From assembly GCF_001696605.3 (NCBI RefSeq), contig NZ_CP031716.1, forward strand, positions 3,787,089 through 3,851,088: a DNA stretch of 64,000 nucleotides, in the 5' to 3' direction. The notes under the pieces were generated by a model, which saw only the letters and a list, made by a program, of their open reading frames with translations, was not told where the DNA came from and searched no databases. The stretch comes from Acinetobacter wuhouensis (GTDB lineage Bacteria > Pseudomonadota > Gammaproteobacteria > Pseudomonadales > Moraxellaceae). Both the position numbers and the translations under genes were made by a program. Shown here piece after piece: positions 22,430 through 32,145 of the stretch (its first letter is position 1; every line of letters begins with the position of its first letter).

Positions 22430-23272
22430 TTACAAAGATTGCTTATCCCAAGGCACCAGTTTTCGCTGCAAACGACGCAAACCAATTTCCAAAATAAAAG
22501 CAATCACCGCAATAATTAAGATACCGACAATCACCACATCTGTTGCTAAAAGCTGTGAAGAGGATTGCACCATAAAGCCTAAACCCTCAGATGCACCCAC
22601 CAGTTCAGCGGCAACCAGTGTAGACCAACCCACACCTAAGCCAATACGGATACCCGTCAGAATATTGGGCAATGAGCTTGGTAAGATCACGTGTTTAATA
22701 ATCTGCATCTGTGTTGCACCCAAAGACTGTGCTGCTCGGATTTTAGCTTGATCGACCGAACGCACACCTGTTGCAGTTGCAATCACAATCGGGGCAAAGA
22801 TCGCTAAATAAATCAGCAAGACTTTGGATAATTCACCAATACCACACCAGATCACAATCAATGGTAAATAAGCCAAAGGCGGAATCGGACGATAAAATTC
22901 AATAATCGGGTCTAAAACACCACGGACAATTTTATTGCGTCCAATCGCAATACCTAAAGGAATCGCTGTAATCACAGCAGCGATTAAAGCTGTTCCGATA
23001 CGTCCCAGACTTGCACCGATATGACTCCATAAGCTGATGCTCATATAACCATTGGCGAGTAAGTCCTGAAAGCGATCTATCACTGCAACTGGCGATGGTA
23101 AGAATAAAGCATCAATCCAGCCTAAGGTCGTTACCAACCACCACACCACAATGAGCGCAATAATCGTAATCGTGCTGATCAAAGTAATACTGGTTTCACG
23201 TGGAACTTTTGCGGAAGCCGACTGAGGTGCAGTACCTTGAGCAACCAATTCAGGATCTAAATGTGCTGTCAT
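22430..23272 (-). CDS. tauC: Taurine ABC transporter permease TauC
   Basis: A 280-residue BPD-type permease with about six membrane segments and the conserved cytoplasmic EAA loop (AAQSLGATQMQIIKHVILPS). It is of the SsuC/TauC type that forms the membrane channel for taurine or other sulfonates. The N-terminal cytoplasmic extension is modest. It starts 2 bases after tauB and belongs to the same transcript. Confidence 0.9.
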   Translation of the reverse strand: MTAHLDPELVAQGTAPQSASAKVPRETSITLISTITIIALIVVWWLVTTLGWIDALFLPSPVAVIDRFQDLLANGYMSISLWSHIGASLGRIGTALIAAVITAIPLGIAIGRNKIVRGVLDPIIEFYRPIPPLAYLPLIVIWCGIGELSKVLLIYLAIFAPIVIATATGVRSVDQAKIRAAQSLGATQMQIIKHVILPSSLPNILTGIRIGLGVGWSTLVAAELVGASEGLGFMVQSSSQLLATDVVIVGILIIAVIAFILEIGLRRLQRKLVPWDKQSL

Positions 23273-23274
23273 GA

Positions 23275-24081
23275 TTACACCTGCTCGACGTGTTGATTTT
23301 GATTATTGAGTTGACCATTTTGAATAAAAACACGATTCAACACATATTCACGTGTTTCAATAAATTTTGGATCTGATTTAATACTGCGTGCAGACTCGCC
23401 ATTGGCATAACGCTTTGCAAAATCCAATTCCAGCTTTTCAACAATACGTCCTGGATTTGGCGCAAGAATGATGAGATCAGTTGCAAGGAAAACCGCTTCC
23501 TCAATATCATGGGTAATTAAGAACGTCGGTTTAGCTGTGCTTTTCCAAACATCTAATAATAGGCATTGCATTTGCTCACGGATAAATGCATCCAAAGCAC
23601 CGAAAGGCTCATCCATTAACAATATTTTAGGATCAGAAGCCAAAGCACGTGCTAAACCAACACGCTGACGTTGCCCACCTGAAAGTTCCCAGATATGACG
23701 CTGACCAAAACCGTCTAAATTGACCAGGTTTAATAATTCTTGTGCTTTGCTCAGTCTTGTTTTTCGATCTACACCTGCGAGTTCTAAACCAAATGCGATA
23801 TTGTCCTGTACATTTTGCCACGGCAATAACACATCATCCTGAAACACCACACCACGGTCACGACTTGGTGCAAGCACTTCCTCACCATCGAGTTTGATCG
23901 AACCCAATTGTGGATGAGTAAAGCCTGCTATCAGGTTTAATAATGTTGTTTTACCACTGCCTGAAGCGCCCAACGCTACCATCAGCTGCTCAGAACCCAA
24001 CTGGAAAGACACATCCTGAAGTACAGGGTGTTGAGCGCCAGCATACTGCGCTTGTACATGTTCTACCGTCAATACAGCCAT
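23275..24081 (-). CDS. tauB: Taurine ABC transporter ATPase TauB
   Basis: A 268-residue ABC ATPase with Walker [11 protein letters not shown], signature [15 protein letters not shown], Walker [13 protein letters not shown] and switch His in LITHDIEEA. It is of the nitrate/sulfonate/taurine subgroup and powers uptake with TauA and TauC. It sits between tauA (17 bases) and tauC (2 bases). Confidence 0.92.
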   Translation of the reverse strand: MAVLTVEHVQAQYAGAQHPVLQDVSFQLGSEQLMVALGASGSGKTTLLNLIAGFTHPQLGSIKLDGEEVLAPSRDRGVVFQDDVLLPWQNVQDNIAFGLELAGVDRKTRLSKAQELLNLVNLDGFGQRHIWELSGGQRQRVGLARALASDPKILLMDEPFGALDAFIREQMQCLLLDVWKSTAKPTFLITHDIEEAVFLATDLIILAPNPGRIVEKLELDFAKRYANGESARSIKSDPKFIETREYVLNRVFIQNGQLNNQNQHVEQV

Positions 24082-24098
24082 GATGAACCCTTCCGATC

Positions 24099-25088
24099 TT
24101 ATTTAGACCCGCTGATATAGCGTGTCGTAATAAATTGTTGATAATCTGGAGATACTTTTTTGACCAGACCCTGCGCTTTTAGAAAATTCACTGAATTGGC
24201 AATATTTTGAATGGTACGCCCACCTAGATACTGCTGACTCAGTTGCACCTGGCGATTTGGATATTCCGCACCTGCTAGTAAAGTTGGTACATCCTGCGCA
24301 TCTACACCTGTAATTTTGGCAATCTTTTTGACCGCAGGAGAATGTGCCGTCCACTGTTTCTTATTACGGTTATAACTGTCGTAATAATTCAAAGTCACGG
24401 TGGAAAATTTGCTTAAAACCTCAGAATGCTTTTTGGCAAAATCTTTACGTGCCACCCAGACTTCAAACGTTGGAGAACCCCATTGACCCACCTGCCCTGC
24501 ATCGGTCATGACCTTGCCGGTTTTTTGAATATTCGCCAATGCAGGTGACCATACAAAGGCTGCATCAATATCACCACGACGCCAAGCCGCATTGATTTCC
24601 GCAGGTTTTAAATTCAGTAAACGAATCTGATTGGTTTTAATATTCCAGTGTTTCAAAGCACCCAATAAGCTGTAATGCGCTGTAGAGGCGAATGGCGTTG
24701 CGATTTTTTTACCAATCAAATCTTTTGGGCTATGAATCCCTGAACCATTGCGTACCACCAGTGCTTCTGCACTTTTCAGATCAGTTGAAATCAGGAACAC
24801 TTCAATCGGTAGATTATTTGCAACTGCTGCACCCAAAGGACTTGAACCGATCAACGCAATATCCACAGAACCTGAAGCCAATGCCGTTAATACTTCTGCC
24901 CCACTGTTAAATAACCGCCAGTCCAACTTTTGCCCAATCGCTTTGTCATAGACACCATCTGCCTGCGCCACTTTGGCTGGCTCGATATTGGTCTGATAAC
25001 CAATGACAATAGGACGTGCATTTGTCAGCCCACTCATGCCCAGTAAGACAGTGAATGAACTCAACAAAATCAATTGCTGAAGTTTCAT
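24099..25088 (-). CDS. tauA: Taurine-binding periplasmic protein TauA
   Basis: A 329-residue periplasmic binding protein with a signal peptide (about 1-24, ending near TNA-RPI). The start of the mature protein, [19 protein letters not shown], is typical of TauA. It binds taurine and delivers it to TauBC. It is the first gene of the operon. Expression in relatives responds to sulfur limitation through CysB/Cbl; a CRP-like palindrome lies upstream here (25282-25297). Confidence 0.9.
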   Translation of the reverse strand: MKLQQLILLSSFTVLLGMSGLTNARPIVIGYQTNIEPAKVAQADGVYDKAIGQKLDWRLFNSGAEVLTALASGSVDIALIGSSPLGAAVANNLPIEVFLISTDLKSAEALVVRNGSGIHSPKDLIGKKIATPFASTAHYSLLGALKHWNIKTNQIRLLNLKPAEINAAWRRGDIDAAFVWSPALANIQKTGKVMTDAGQVGQWGSPTFEVWVARKDFAKKHSEVLSKFSTVTLNYYDSYNRNKKQWTAHSPAVKKIAKITGVDAQDVPTLLAGAEYPNRQVQLSQQYLGGRTIQNIANSVNFLKAQGLVKKVSPDYQQFITTRYISGSK

Positions 25089-25443
25089 GAGCGATTATAA
25101 AATATGCTGAGAGAAAGGATTAAAATTCATGTTAATGGTAAGGTTTTCGTATATTAATAAAAAATATGTTTTTCAGATTTGCTTATCTTTTTAATTCATT
25201 AACTGATTCATAAATCCAAAAAATCTCATTAACCACATCAAGATTAGAAACAAATTAATGGATTTTCCCTCACAGCAATCATGTGATTAAAGTCACACTT
25301 AAACAGAGCTTAATTATCAAAATCACATTATCCAAAATTTTCAAAGGTTTACTCGTCAGAAATAGAGTAATAACTCTATTTTTATACAGCTAAAATTACT
25401 ATATTCAATTTGAAAAGATGCTTCTTAAATATAAGGATTTAGA
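25089..25443. promoter_or_regulatory. Divergent regulatory region of tauA
   Basis: About 355 bases between tauA and the divergent secreted-protein gene, AT-rich and without a gene. It holds a perfect TGTGA-N6-TCACA palindrome (25282-25297), roughly 195 bases from the tauA start and 150 from the other start. Confidence 0.55.
25282..25297. promoter_or_regulatory. CRP/Vfr-like binding site
   Basis: TGTGATTAAAGTCACA matches the CRP core TGTGA-N6-TCACA exactly on both half-sites. It suggests cAMP-receptor-type control of one or both divergent genes. Confidence 0.55.
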
Positions 25444-26451
25444 ATGAGAAAAGGATTTCTTACATTTACAGCCATTTCTTTATTGGGATTTTCAAATATT
25501 GCACTAGCAAAACAAGATGTTTGCGTTTTTGATTTACTGGGTAAGGCGGGTGAATCATATAAAATGATGGAAGAATGGGCTTTGGCTGCTAAAGCATGGA
25601 GCACCGACGTTCAACTCATCGCTTACCAAAATGAAGAACTAGCAGAAAAAGATTTTAAAAATGGTAAATGCGATGCCGTCTATTTAACTGCGATGCGTTC
25701 ACGTCAGTTTAATAAATTTGCGGGGTCTATTGATGCTTTAGGTGGCGTGCCAAGCAATGCTATTGCCTTAAAAGCTATTAATTTCGTACTTGATAAAAGA
25801 AATGTGAGACGTCTGAAATCCACAGTGGATGGCGTTGAATATGAAGTGGGTGGTATTGGTCAAATTGGCCCAGCTTATATATTCGTCCGTGACCGAAAAA
25901 TTAATACGATTGAAAAAGCCACGGGTAAAACCTTTGCTGTGTTGTCCTATGACAAAGCGCAAATTGCCGCAGTAAAACGAGTTGGTGCAACACCAATTTT
26001 ATCTGATATTTCTGATTTCGTGCTTAAATTTAACCAAGGTAAAGTGGATATGGTCGGTGCACCCGCCTATGCGTTTAAACCTTTAGAAATATCCAAAGGC
26101 TTAGGCAATACTGGAGCAATGTTTAATTTTCCAGTACTCAACGTCACAGCAGATCTCATTTTTAATACCACCAAGTTTTCGCCAGGTTTTGGCAACCTAT
26201 CCAGAGATTGGTTCTTAAAACAAATGCCAAAACAATTTGCGATGGTTAAAAAACTCGAAGAAACCATTCCAAATAGTTATCGTATGAATCTGAGTAAAGA
26301 AGACAAAGAACGCTATCAAAAATTACTGCGTGATACTCGTTTAGAACTCACTCAACAAGGGGTTTATGATCCAACCATGATGTCGGTACTCAAACGTGCG
26401 CGCTGTACTGTGGATCGAACCAACTTTGAATGTTCTTTATCTGGTGAATAG
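25444..26451 (+). CDS. Secreted solute-binding-like protein
   Basis: A 335-residue exported protein with a signal peptide (about 1-22, ending ALA-KQD). The fold looks like a periplasmic binding protein: a VCVFDLLGKAGESYKMMEEWA start, a CDAVYLTAMRSRQF segment, and a later TGKTFAVLSYDKAQ region resembling TRAP or phosphonate-type binding proteins. It may belong to an uncharacterised Acinetobacter family (DUF6091-like, from memory). No transporter membrane genes are next to it. Four Cys remain in the mature form, two of them near the C-terminus. Confidence 0.7.
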   Translation: MRKGFLTFTAISLLGFSNIALAKQDVCVFDLLGKAGESYKMMEEWALAAKAWSTDVQLIAYQNEELAEKDFKNGKCDAVYLTAMRSRQFNKFAGSIDALGGVPSNAIALKAINFVLDKRNVRRLKSTVDGVEYEVGGIGQIGPAYIFVRDRKINTIEKATGKTFAVLSYDKAQIAAVKRVGATPILSDISDFVLKFNQGKVDMVGAPAYAFKPLEISKGLGNTGAMFNFPVLNVTADLIFNTTKFSPGFGNLSRDWFLKQMPKQFAMVKKLEETIPNSYRMNLSKEDKERYQKLLRDTRLELTQQGVYDPTMMSVLKRARCTVDRTNFECSLSGE

Positions 26452-26470
26452 GTACGATTCAATCTCATAA

Positions 26471-26510
26471 AAAACCAGACAGTGGAGGCATCCTAAAACT
26501 GTCTGGTTTT
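26471..26510. terminator. Bidirectional terminator
   Basis: AAAACCAGACAGT pairs with ACTGTCTGGTTTT over a 14-base loop, flanked by A and T runs. It lies between the convergent secreted-protein gene and the small lipoprotein gene and can serve both. Confidence 0.85.
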
Positions 26511-26530
26511 TTATCTACTATAAAATGATT

Positions 26531-26797
26531 TTACTGTGCAGAAGGTTGTTGTTCTAAACCAGTATCATCTGTTGCTTGTGGTGCTTGAGATTGTTGAATA
26601 TTGGCATCACCTTCAACCGCTGTACCTTGTTGAGTTGGATCCACTGTAGAAGATTGAGCAGACTGTTGTTGATCTACAGATGTCGGAGCCGTTTGTGTTG
26701 TTTCAGGTGCTTTTGTTGTTTCACTTGAAGTACACGCTGTACTCATCACAGCAACACCTGCCAAAAGCATAAAAATTAAACCTGACTTTTTCATCAT
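26531..26797 (-). CDS. Small Gln/Thr-rich lipoprotein
   Basis: An 88-residue protein starting MMKKSGLIFMLLAG and reaching a lipobox (MSTAC), so probably a lipoprotein of about 67 mature residues. The mature part is low-complexity, rich in Gln, Thr, Ser, Ala and Pro with many QQ and TT pairs, and no fold is predicted. The start at 26797 is chosen because AAAGGA precedes it at a good distance; the longer open frame has no such site. Function unknown. Confidence 0.7.
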   Translation of the reverse strand: MMKKSGLIFMLLAGVAVMSTACTSSETTKAPETTQTAPTSVDQQQSAQSSTVDPTQQGTAVEGDANIQQSQAPQATDDTGLEQQPSAQ

Positions 26798-27107
26798 TAA
26801 TTCCTTTATCACTCTTAAATTTAAACTTAGTAAAAACGACAACTCAAGACGATGTTGTCGTGCTGACTATCATTACTATTTTTTTTGTGAACTTGGTTGA
26901 TGCTTGGTAAGAATTTTAGAGCTTTGCCGTATAAGCTCTGCAAAAGTTTGTTAAATTTAAAAATAAGATCAATTTCATGAAAATTATGATTAATCATCTG
27001 TTTTCCATCAATAAATCATCATATTCAACATCAAATTTGATGTGATGCATTTTAATTTTATTATAAAAGTCTTACACGCTTTACATCATTAAACATTTTG
27101 TTGTGGC
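26798..27107. other. Gene-free stretch
   Basis: About 310 AT-rich bases upstream of the small lipoprotein. Two minor hairpins are seen (ACGACAAC/GTTGTCGT near 26836-26861 and AGAGCTT/AAGCTCT near 26919-26941). Nothing else is recognised. It must contain the lipoprotein promoter. Confidence 0.4.
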
Positions 27108-27202
27108 AAAAAAAAAAGCTTATCCAAGAGGGTTGGATAAGCATAGAAAACACATTCTAAAATAAATGTGATAATAAAAAGAAACTACAGCGATAGAATC
27201 TG
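27108..27202 (-). ncRNA. Candidate small RNA with its own promoter and terminator
   Basis: On the minus strand a promoter-like pair TTGTAT (27232-27237) and TATTAT (27209-27214), 17 bases apart, is followed about 60 bases later by a perfect 10-base terminator hairpin GCTTATCCAA/TTGGATAAGC (27118-27142) and ten Ts. No protein gene lies between them, so a transcript of about 95 bases is predicted. This is inference from signals only. Confidence 0.45.
27118..27142 (-). terminator. Orphan Rho-independent terminator
   Basis: A perfect 10-base stem with a 5-base loop (CCCTC on the minus strand), followed on that strand by a run of about ten Ts (27108-27117). No coding gene precedes it on the minus strand for over 400 bases. 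Confidence 0.8.
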
Positions 27203-27480
27203 AGATGGATAATAATTAAAGATTCGGGTTAATACAAAGCTTTTTTATCAATGGTTTAATCGATTTTTACGATACATATAGATGTTTAAATGTTTAGATA
27301 AATTTTAACATTTGATAAATTTGCTTATTTTGGGATTTATCTGATTTATGAACATTCAATTTTTAGCTAAAAAATGATTAAACTTTTTTGTATACGAGTG
27401 CATCTATTTCCAATATTTCCACCTCATTCAGTGTAAATCTGCTGTTTTTGATGAAAACCCATTAAATTAAAACGAAAATC

Positions 27481-27506
27481 CTTGAATTTTAGCGACTCGC
27501 CCACAT
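27481..27506 (+). promoter_or_regulatory. Sigma-32-like promoter of grpE
   Basis: CTTGAA (27481-27486), 13 bases, then CCCACAT (27500-27506), close to the heat-shock consensus CTTGAAA-N(13-15)-CCCCATNT. It lies about 110 bases before the grpE start. Confidence 0.65.
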
Positions 27507-27619
27507 TTCATATGCATTGACAAATTAAACACTCATGGCAGTTCAGCAATGAACACAGTGTAAACTGCTGCCGATAAGGACTGTACATGTTTAAGAACCC
27601 TTTTAAACGGAGTAAATCA

Positions 27620-28171
27620 ATGGCAACTGAGCAAAATCAAGAAGCCCAAGATCTTCAAAACGAGCAAGCTGTAGAACAACAATCAGCGCAAACTCAAGCT
27701 GAAAATGAACAGGCTGAAGTGACTGTTGATTCTTTACAAGAACAAATTGCTCAACTTGAAGGTGACTTAAAACTCGAAAAAGCACGTACTGCAAATGCAG
27801 TCTATGAGGCTCAAAAAAGCGTTGAACGTATTCAACGTGAAGCTGAAAAGCATAAAGATACAGTGCTTGAAAAGTTTGCCAAAGAGTTACTGACTTCTGT
27901 AGATAACTTAGAACGTGCAATTCAAGCAGGTGGCGAAGAAGAAACTCCTGTACTTGAAGGCGTAAAACTGACTTTAAAATCATTACTTACGACTTTAGAG
28001 AAGTTCGGCATTGTAGAAGTAGATACGATCAATGGTTTCAATGCTGACTTGCATCAAGCAGTGGGTATTGACCCAAATGCCAAAGCCAATGAAATTGGCA
28101 CAGTTTTACAAAAAGGTTATGCCCTAAATGGTCGTCTGCTCCGCCCTGCAATGGTCATGGTCGGTGCATAA
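27620..28171 (+). CDS. grpE: GrpE, nucleotide exchange factor of DnaK
   Basis: A 183-residue GrpE. It has an acidic Gln/Glu-rich N-terminus, a long dimerising coiled coil (about 35-100) and the C-terminal beta domain with [19 protein letters not shown] and [11 protein letters not shown]. It releases ADP from DnaK in the DnaK/DnaJ chaperone cycle. The start at 27620 fits the conserved MATEQ beginning. An in-frame ATG 33 bases upstream (27587) also has a ribosome site (AAGGA), so a slightly longer form is possible. It precedes dnaK by 155 bases with its own promoter signals. Confidence 0.95.
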   Translation: MATEQNQEAQDLQNEQAVEQQSAQTQAENEQAEVTVDSLQEQIAQLEGDLKLEKARTANAVYEAQKSVERIQREAEKHKDTVLEKFAKELLTSVDNLERAIQAGGEEETPVLEGVKLTLKSLLTTLEKFGIVEVDTINGFNADLHQAVGIDPNAKANEIGTVLQKGYALNGRLLRPAMVMVGA

Positions 28172-28215
28172 ACCCAATAAATGAGAGAGTTTTTTAGAAA
28201 TTTTATCAAAAATGA

Positions 28216-28243
28216 CTTGAAATATTTTGAATGGCTCTCATAT
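28216..28243 (+). promoter_or_regulatory. Sigma-32-like promoter of dnaK
   Basis: CTTGAAA (28216-28222), 14 bases, then CTCATAT (28237-28243), similar to the heat-shock consensus. It sits in the grpE-dnaK gap and suggests that dnaK has its own heat-inducible promoter as well as read-through. Confidence 0.55.
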
Positions 28244-28326
28244 CGGATTACAAGAAAATCACTTTTAATTTCTCATTATCAAAGCGAGAGATTAAAGGAT
28301 TCAAAAGAATTTAGAGGAACATATTA

Positions 28327-30270
28327 ATGGCTAAAATTATCGGTATTGACTTAGGTACAACCAACTCATGTGTTGCGGTACTTGAAGGCGATAAAGTTAA
28401 AGTAATTGAAAATGCTGAAGGCGCACGTACAACTCCATCGATTGTTGCGTACAAAGATGGCGAAACTTTGGTGGGTCAATCTGCAAAACGTCAAGCAGTA
28501 ACCAACCCTAAAAATACCTTGTACGCGATCAAACGTTTGATCGGTCGTAAGTACCAAGACCAAGCAGTACAAAAAGACATCGGTATTGCACCATTCAAAA
28601 TCGTGAAAGCGGACAATGGCGATGCTTGGGTTGAAGTAAACGATAAAAAACTTGCACCACAACAAGTTTCAGCAGAAATCTTGAAAAAGATGAAAAAAAC
28701 TGCGGAAGACTACCTTGGTGAAACAGTAACAGAAGCGGTAATTACTGTTCCTGCGTACTTCAACGATGCGCAACGTCAAGCAACTAAAGATGCAGGTAAA
28801 ATTGCAGGTTTAGATGTTAAACGTATTATCAACGAACCAACTGCTGCTGCACTTGCGTTCGGTATGGATAAGAAAGAAGGCGACCGTAAAGTTGCTGTAT
28901 ATGACCTTGGTGGTGGTACTTTTGACGTATCAATCATTGAAATTGCTGACCTAGATGGCGACCAACAAATCGAAGTATTGTCTACAAATGGTGATACATT
29001 CCTTGGTGGTGAAGACTTTGATAATGCATTGATCGACTATTTAGTTGAAGAGTTCAAAAAAGAACAAAACTTCAACTTGAAACAAGATCCTCTTGCACTT
29101 CAACGTTTAAAAGAAGCAGCTGAAAAAGCGAAAATTGAGCTTTCTTCATCTAATTCAACTGAAATTAACCTTCCGTACATCACGGCTGATGCAACTGGTC
29201 CTAAACACTTAGTGATCAATGTAACACGTGCAAAACTTGAAGGTTTGGTTGCTGACTTGGTTGCTCGTACGATTGAGCCTTGTAAAATTGCGCTTAAAGA
29301 TGCTGGTCTTTCAACTTCTGACATCTCTGACGTGATCTTGGTTGGTGGTCAGTCACGTATGCCAATGGTTCAACAAAAAGTTCAAGAGTTCTTCGGTAAA
29401 GAACCTCGTAAAGACGTAAACCCTGATGAAGCAGTGGCAATTGGTGCTGCGATTCAAGGTGCGGTACTTTCAGGTGACAAAACTGACGTACTTTTACTTG
29501 ACGTGACTCCGTTGACTCTTGGTATTGAAACGATGGGTGGCGTGTTAACTGCAATCATCGAGAAAAACACCACGATTCCTGCGAAGAAATCTCAAGTGTT
29601 CTCAACTGCTGCGGACAACCAACCTGCTGTAGACATTTCAGTTTACCAAGGTGAACGTAAAATGGCTCAACAAAACAAATTGTTGGGTAACTTCCAATTA
29701 GGCGATATTCCACCTGCTCCACGTGGTGTGCCACAAATTGAAGTATCGTTCGACATCAACGCTGATGGTATCTTGAAAGTATCTGCAAAAGATAAGAGCA
29801 CTGGTAAAGAGCAATCAATTCAAATTAAAGCAAACTCTGGTTTGAGCGATGCTGAAATTGAAGCGATGATCAAAGATGCTGAAGCGAATGCTGAAGAAGA
29901 TCGTAAGTTCGAAGAACTTGCTAAAGCACGTAACGAAGCTGATGCACTCGTTTCTTCTGCTCAAAAAGCGGTTAAAGATTTGGGCGAGCAAGTCACTGCT
30001 GATGAAAAATCTGCAATCGATGCTGCGGTAGCTGAGTTAGAAACTGCTGCGAAAGAGAATGATGTAGATGATATTAAAGCGAAAACTGAAGCGCTTCAAA
30101 ACATCATCATGCCGATTACTCAACGTGCGTATGAAGCTGCTCAAGGTCAAGGCGGAGCTCAAGGTTTCGATCCTAACCAATTCGGTGGAGACGCTGGTCA
30201 ACAACAGCAAAAAGCGGACGATGGCGTTGTAGATGCTGAGTTCACTGAAGTGAAAGATGACAAAAAATAA
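28327..30270 (+). CDS. dnaK: DnaK, Hsp70 chaperone
   Basis: A 647-residue Hsp70. The ATPase domain opens with [16 protein letters not shown] and has [15 protein letters not shown] and [11 protein letters not shown]. The linker region [15 protein letters not shown] leads to the substrate-binding domain, then a helical lid and a Gly/Gln-rich tail ending in acidic residues. It binds exposed hydrophobic peptides with DnaJ and GrpE. Codon use is cleaner than in neighbours, as expected for a highly expressed gene. A strong ribosome site (AGAGGAAC) precedes the ATG. Confidence 0.98.
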   Translation: MAKIIGIDLGTTNSCVAVLEGDKVKVIENAEGARTTPSIVAYKDGETLVGQSAKRQAVTNPKNTLYAIKRLIGRKYQDQAVQKDIGIAPFKIVKADNGDAWVEVNDKKLAPQQVSAEILKKMKKTAEDYLGETVTEAVITVPAYFNDAQRQATKDAGKIAGLDVKRIINEPTAAALAFGMDKKEGDRKVAVYDLGGGTFDVSIIEIADLDGDQQIEVLSTNGDTFLGGEDFDNALIDYLVEEFKKEQNFNLKQDPLALQRLKEAAEKAKIELSSSNSTEINLPYITADATGPKHLVINVTRAKLEGLVADLVARTIEPCKIALKDAGLSTSDISDVILVGGQSRMPMVQQKVQEFFGKEPRKDVNPDEAVAIGAAIQGAVLSGDKTDVLLLDVTPLTLGIETMGGVLTAIIEKNTTIPAKKSQVFSTAADNQPAVDISVYQGERKMAQQNKLLGNFQLGDIPPAPRGVPQIEVSFDINADGILKVSAKDKSTGKEQSIQIKANSGLSDAEIEAMIKDAEANAEEDRKFEELAKARNEADALVSSAQKAVKDLGEQVTADEKSAIDAAVAELETAAKENDVDDIKAKTEALQNIIMPITQRAYEAAQGQGGAQGFDPNQFGGDAGQQQQKADDGVVDAEFTEVKDDKK

Positions 30271-30291
30271 TTCGTTATTGAATGTCTAAAG

Positions 30292-30322
30292 AAAACCGCT
30301 CAAGAGATTGAGCGGTTTTTTA
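30292..30322 (+). terminator. dnaK terminator
   Basis: AAAACCGCTCA pairs with TGAGCGGTTTT over a 6-base loop, followed by a T run, about 20 bases after the dnaK stop. Confidence 0.9.
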
Positions 30323-30360
30323 TTGCCTTCTACTTGAATAAATTAAATTTGGAGTTGCTT

Positions 30361-30723
30361 TTGTTAATCTCTGATATTGCTAAAAAAACTGGGTTATCCA
30401 TCCATACGCTAAGGTATTACGAGCAAATTGGATTACTCAAAAATATTCATCGTAATCAAGCAGGTCGACGTGTTTATACCCAACTGGACTTGGACTGGTT
30501 AGAATGGATTAAGCGTTTAAAATCTACAGGTATGCCTTTAGAACAGATGCAAGAATTTGCCCAATTTCGTCTCGAAGGCGATCAAACCTTGAAACAAAGG
30601 CAATTATTACTTATGCAACATTCACAAAAATTAAAACAAGAAATTCAACGATTAAATCAAGAACTCGACATCGTCGATTATAAAATCGAATTTTATGCAG
30701 AAAAAATGCTTGAGCTAGAGTGA
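30361..30723 (+). CDS. MerR-family transcriptional regulator
   Basis: A 120-residue MerR-type regulator. The winged helix-turn-helix (LISDIAKKTGLSIHTLRYYE, then QIGLL) occupies the first 70 residues and a coiled-coil dimer helix the rest, with no Cys metal site. It thus resembles the stress/aldehyde-type MerR proteins. The TTG at 30361 is chosen because GGAG lies six bases upstream and because it gives the standard MerR N-terminus; further upstream TTG codons would add odd residues. The next gene encodes an ABM-type protein and may be its target. Confidence 0.82.
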   Translation: MLISDIAKKTGLSIHTLRYYEQIGLLKNIHRNQAGRRVYTQLDLDWLEWIKRLKSTGMPLEQMQEFAQFRLEGDQTLKQRQLLLMQHSQKLKQEIQRLNQELDIVDYKIEFYAEKMLELE

Positions 30724-30742
30724 ACTCTAGCAGTTAGCATCT

Positions 30743-31069
30743 ATGATTCACCATATGAATGAGAAAGAAATGATGCTGACTACAGGCTTTTATGTCACTG
30801 CTGAATTAAAAATTAAAGATCCCAATAAAATTTTAGAGACCCGTAATGCCTTAAGTGCATTATGTAAAATCACTTTAGAACAGGAATCAGGCTGTACCCT
30901 ATTTCAACTCCATCAATGCCAAAATGATGCTACTCGTTTACTGCTTTGGGAACGCTTCGACTCAGAAGATGCCTACAATACCCATTTTCAACAATCCCAT
31001 ACCAAAGCATATCTTGCACAGGATTTGACTGAGGTCATGCAGCATTTTATCAGTGACATTGTTCTTTAA
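30743..31069 (+). CDS. Antibiotic-biosynthesis-monooxygenase (ABM) domain protein
   Basis: A 108-residue protein with a single ABM/dimeric alpha-beta barrel domain: a GFYVTAELKIKD strand, a helix, a GCTLFQLHQC strand and a LLLWERFDSEDAYNTHFQ segment, which is the family hallmark. Such proteins are small oxygenases or quinol-handling enzymes and are often paired with MerR regulators. The real start may be one of the later Met codons (30755 or 30770). It follows the MerR gene by 19 bases. Confidence 0.72.
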   Translation: MIHHMNEKEMMLTTGFYVTAELKIKDPNKILETRNALSALCKITLEQESGCTLFQLHQCQNDATRLLLWERFDSEDAYNTHFQQSHTKAYLAQDLTEVMQHFISDIVL

Positions 31070-31089
31070 CGTTTAGATTCATCAGAAGA

Positions 31090-31144
31090 TGAACTGAATC
31101 CTCTAAGCTGTAGCAAACTTAGAGAATTTAGTTCAGAGTTTTTT
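31090..31144 (+). terminator. Terminator after the ABM gene
   Basis: An 18-base stem (31090-31107 with 31118-31135; one mismatch and one G-U pair) followed by a run of Ts. Confidence 0.8.
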
Positions 31145-31196
31145 ATAGACGAAACTAAAACTATCTTTATAATCAAAATAAAAACAGGCTTAGAAA

Positions 31197-31610
31197 ATGA
31201 AAAACACCCCTGCCGTTTCCCCAACCGTGTATTACAGTCTGATCATTGCCCAATTTATTTTGCCTATCATTGCAGCATGCATTGATATGTTTAATGTTGA
31301 ACCTGAATTAGAACTTCTCGATAAAACCCTATATCTAGAACCACAATCGTGGGAACTCACTGTGATGGGCATTGCAGGAATAATTATACTCACCATTACT
31401 ATTGGGTTACTCCTGAAAAAAGAATGGGCAAGAAAAGCCTATCTCTATACATTCTTCCCCACTTTTCTACTCTATTTTATGCCCTATATGCATTGGATTT
31501 ATATGAGTAGTTTTGCTGCGATTTTTAATGATCTGGCTTTTGTGAGTGCAGGAATTTTGTTGATGATATTGGTCACACCTTCGCTCTATCAACCCATTTT
31601 CCAAGAATAA
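31197..31610 (+). CDS. Small four-helix membrane protein
   Basis: A 137-residue protein with about four membrane segments (about 9-32, 50-70, 78-102 and 107-128) and few polar motifs. No family recognised. It lies 3 bases before another small membrane protein, so the two are probably an operon. A ribosome site is weak (TTAGAAA). Confidence 0.6.
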   Translation: MKNTPAVSPTVYYSLIIAQFILPIIAACIDMFNVEPELELLDKTLYLEPQSWELTVMGIAGIIILTITIGLLLKKEWARKAYLYTFFPTFLLYFMPYMHWIYMSSFAAIFNDLAFVSAGILLMILVTPSLYQPIFQE

Positions 31611-31613
31611 AAC

Positions 31614-32138
31614 ATGATCAAAATTATACTTCTGACCATTGCACTGTATATTTTCATCGAACTGATGTGTCATGGCTTTGCGATATTTGTACGTCGAATT
31701 TTAAATAAAACCGTTGTTCAAGATCATCGTAAAGCACTTCATTTACAGTTTATTCAGCAGACTTTTTATCGTCTTATGCTAATCCTCAGCATCGTACTGA
31801 TGAACCATGCCTATACAGAAATGGCTTTCTTTGAACAAAGTGATGTTGTACGTTTTACATGGAGTGCTTTTGTCATTGTACTGATTTTATTTATTTTCTG
31901 GTGGATCAATGCTTTTATTATTCGTCAGGTTTTACAATCACAACAGCAACAATCCGTCACTGCGACATTTAAACAAAAAGTCAGTTATATCATGTTCCAT
32001 CCAAAGGAGTTTCAAGACAGTTATATCAATACCACATACTTAGAAAAATCCAAATGGATAAATCGAATCCTCAGTGTGCTTGCATTTATTTTGCTGTTTA
32101 TGGATCTACAATTACTATTCAATATTGCGCATTCATAA
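31614..32138 (+). CDS. Small membrane protein
   Basis: A 174-residue protein with about four membrane segments (about 4-22, 48-66, 79-99 and 149-170) and a basic cytoplasmic loop. No family recognised. It is coupled to the preceding membrane protein gene (3-base gap) and meets a convergent gene 7 bases after its stop. Confidence 0.6.
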   Translation: MIKIILLTIALYIFIELMCHGFAIFVRRILNKTVVQDHRKALHLQFIQQTFYRLMLILSIVLMNHAYTEMAFFEQSDVVRFTWSAFVIVLILFIFWWINAFIIRQVLQSQQQQSVTATFKQKVSYIMFHPKEFQDSYINTTYLEKSKWINRILSVLAFILLFMDLQLLFNIAHS

Positions 32139-32145
32139 CGTATTT

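Noticed and set aside
22261..22503. 80-codon frame overlapping the end of tauC and the palindromic insert
   Set aside because: It has no signal of translation, overlaps tauC in another frame and covers repeat-like sequence.
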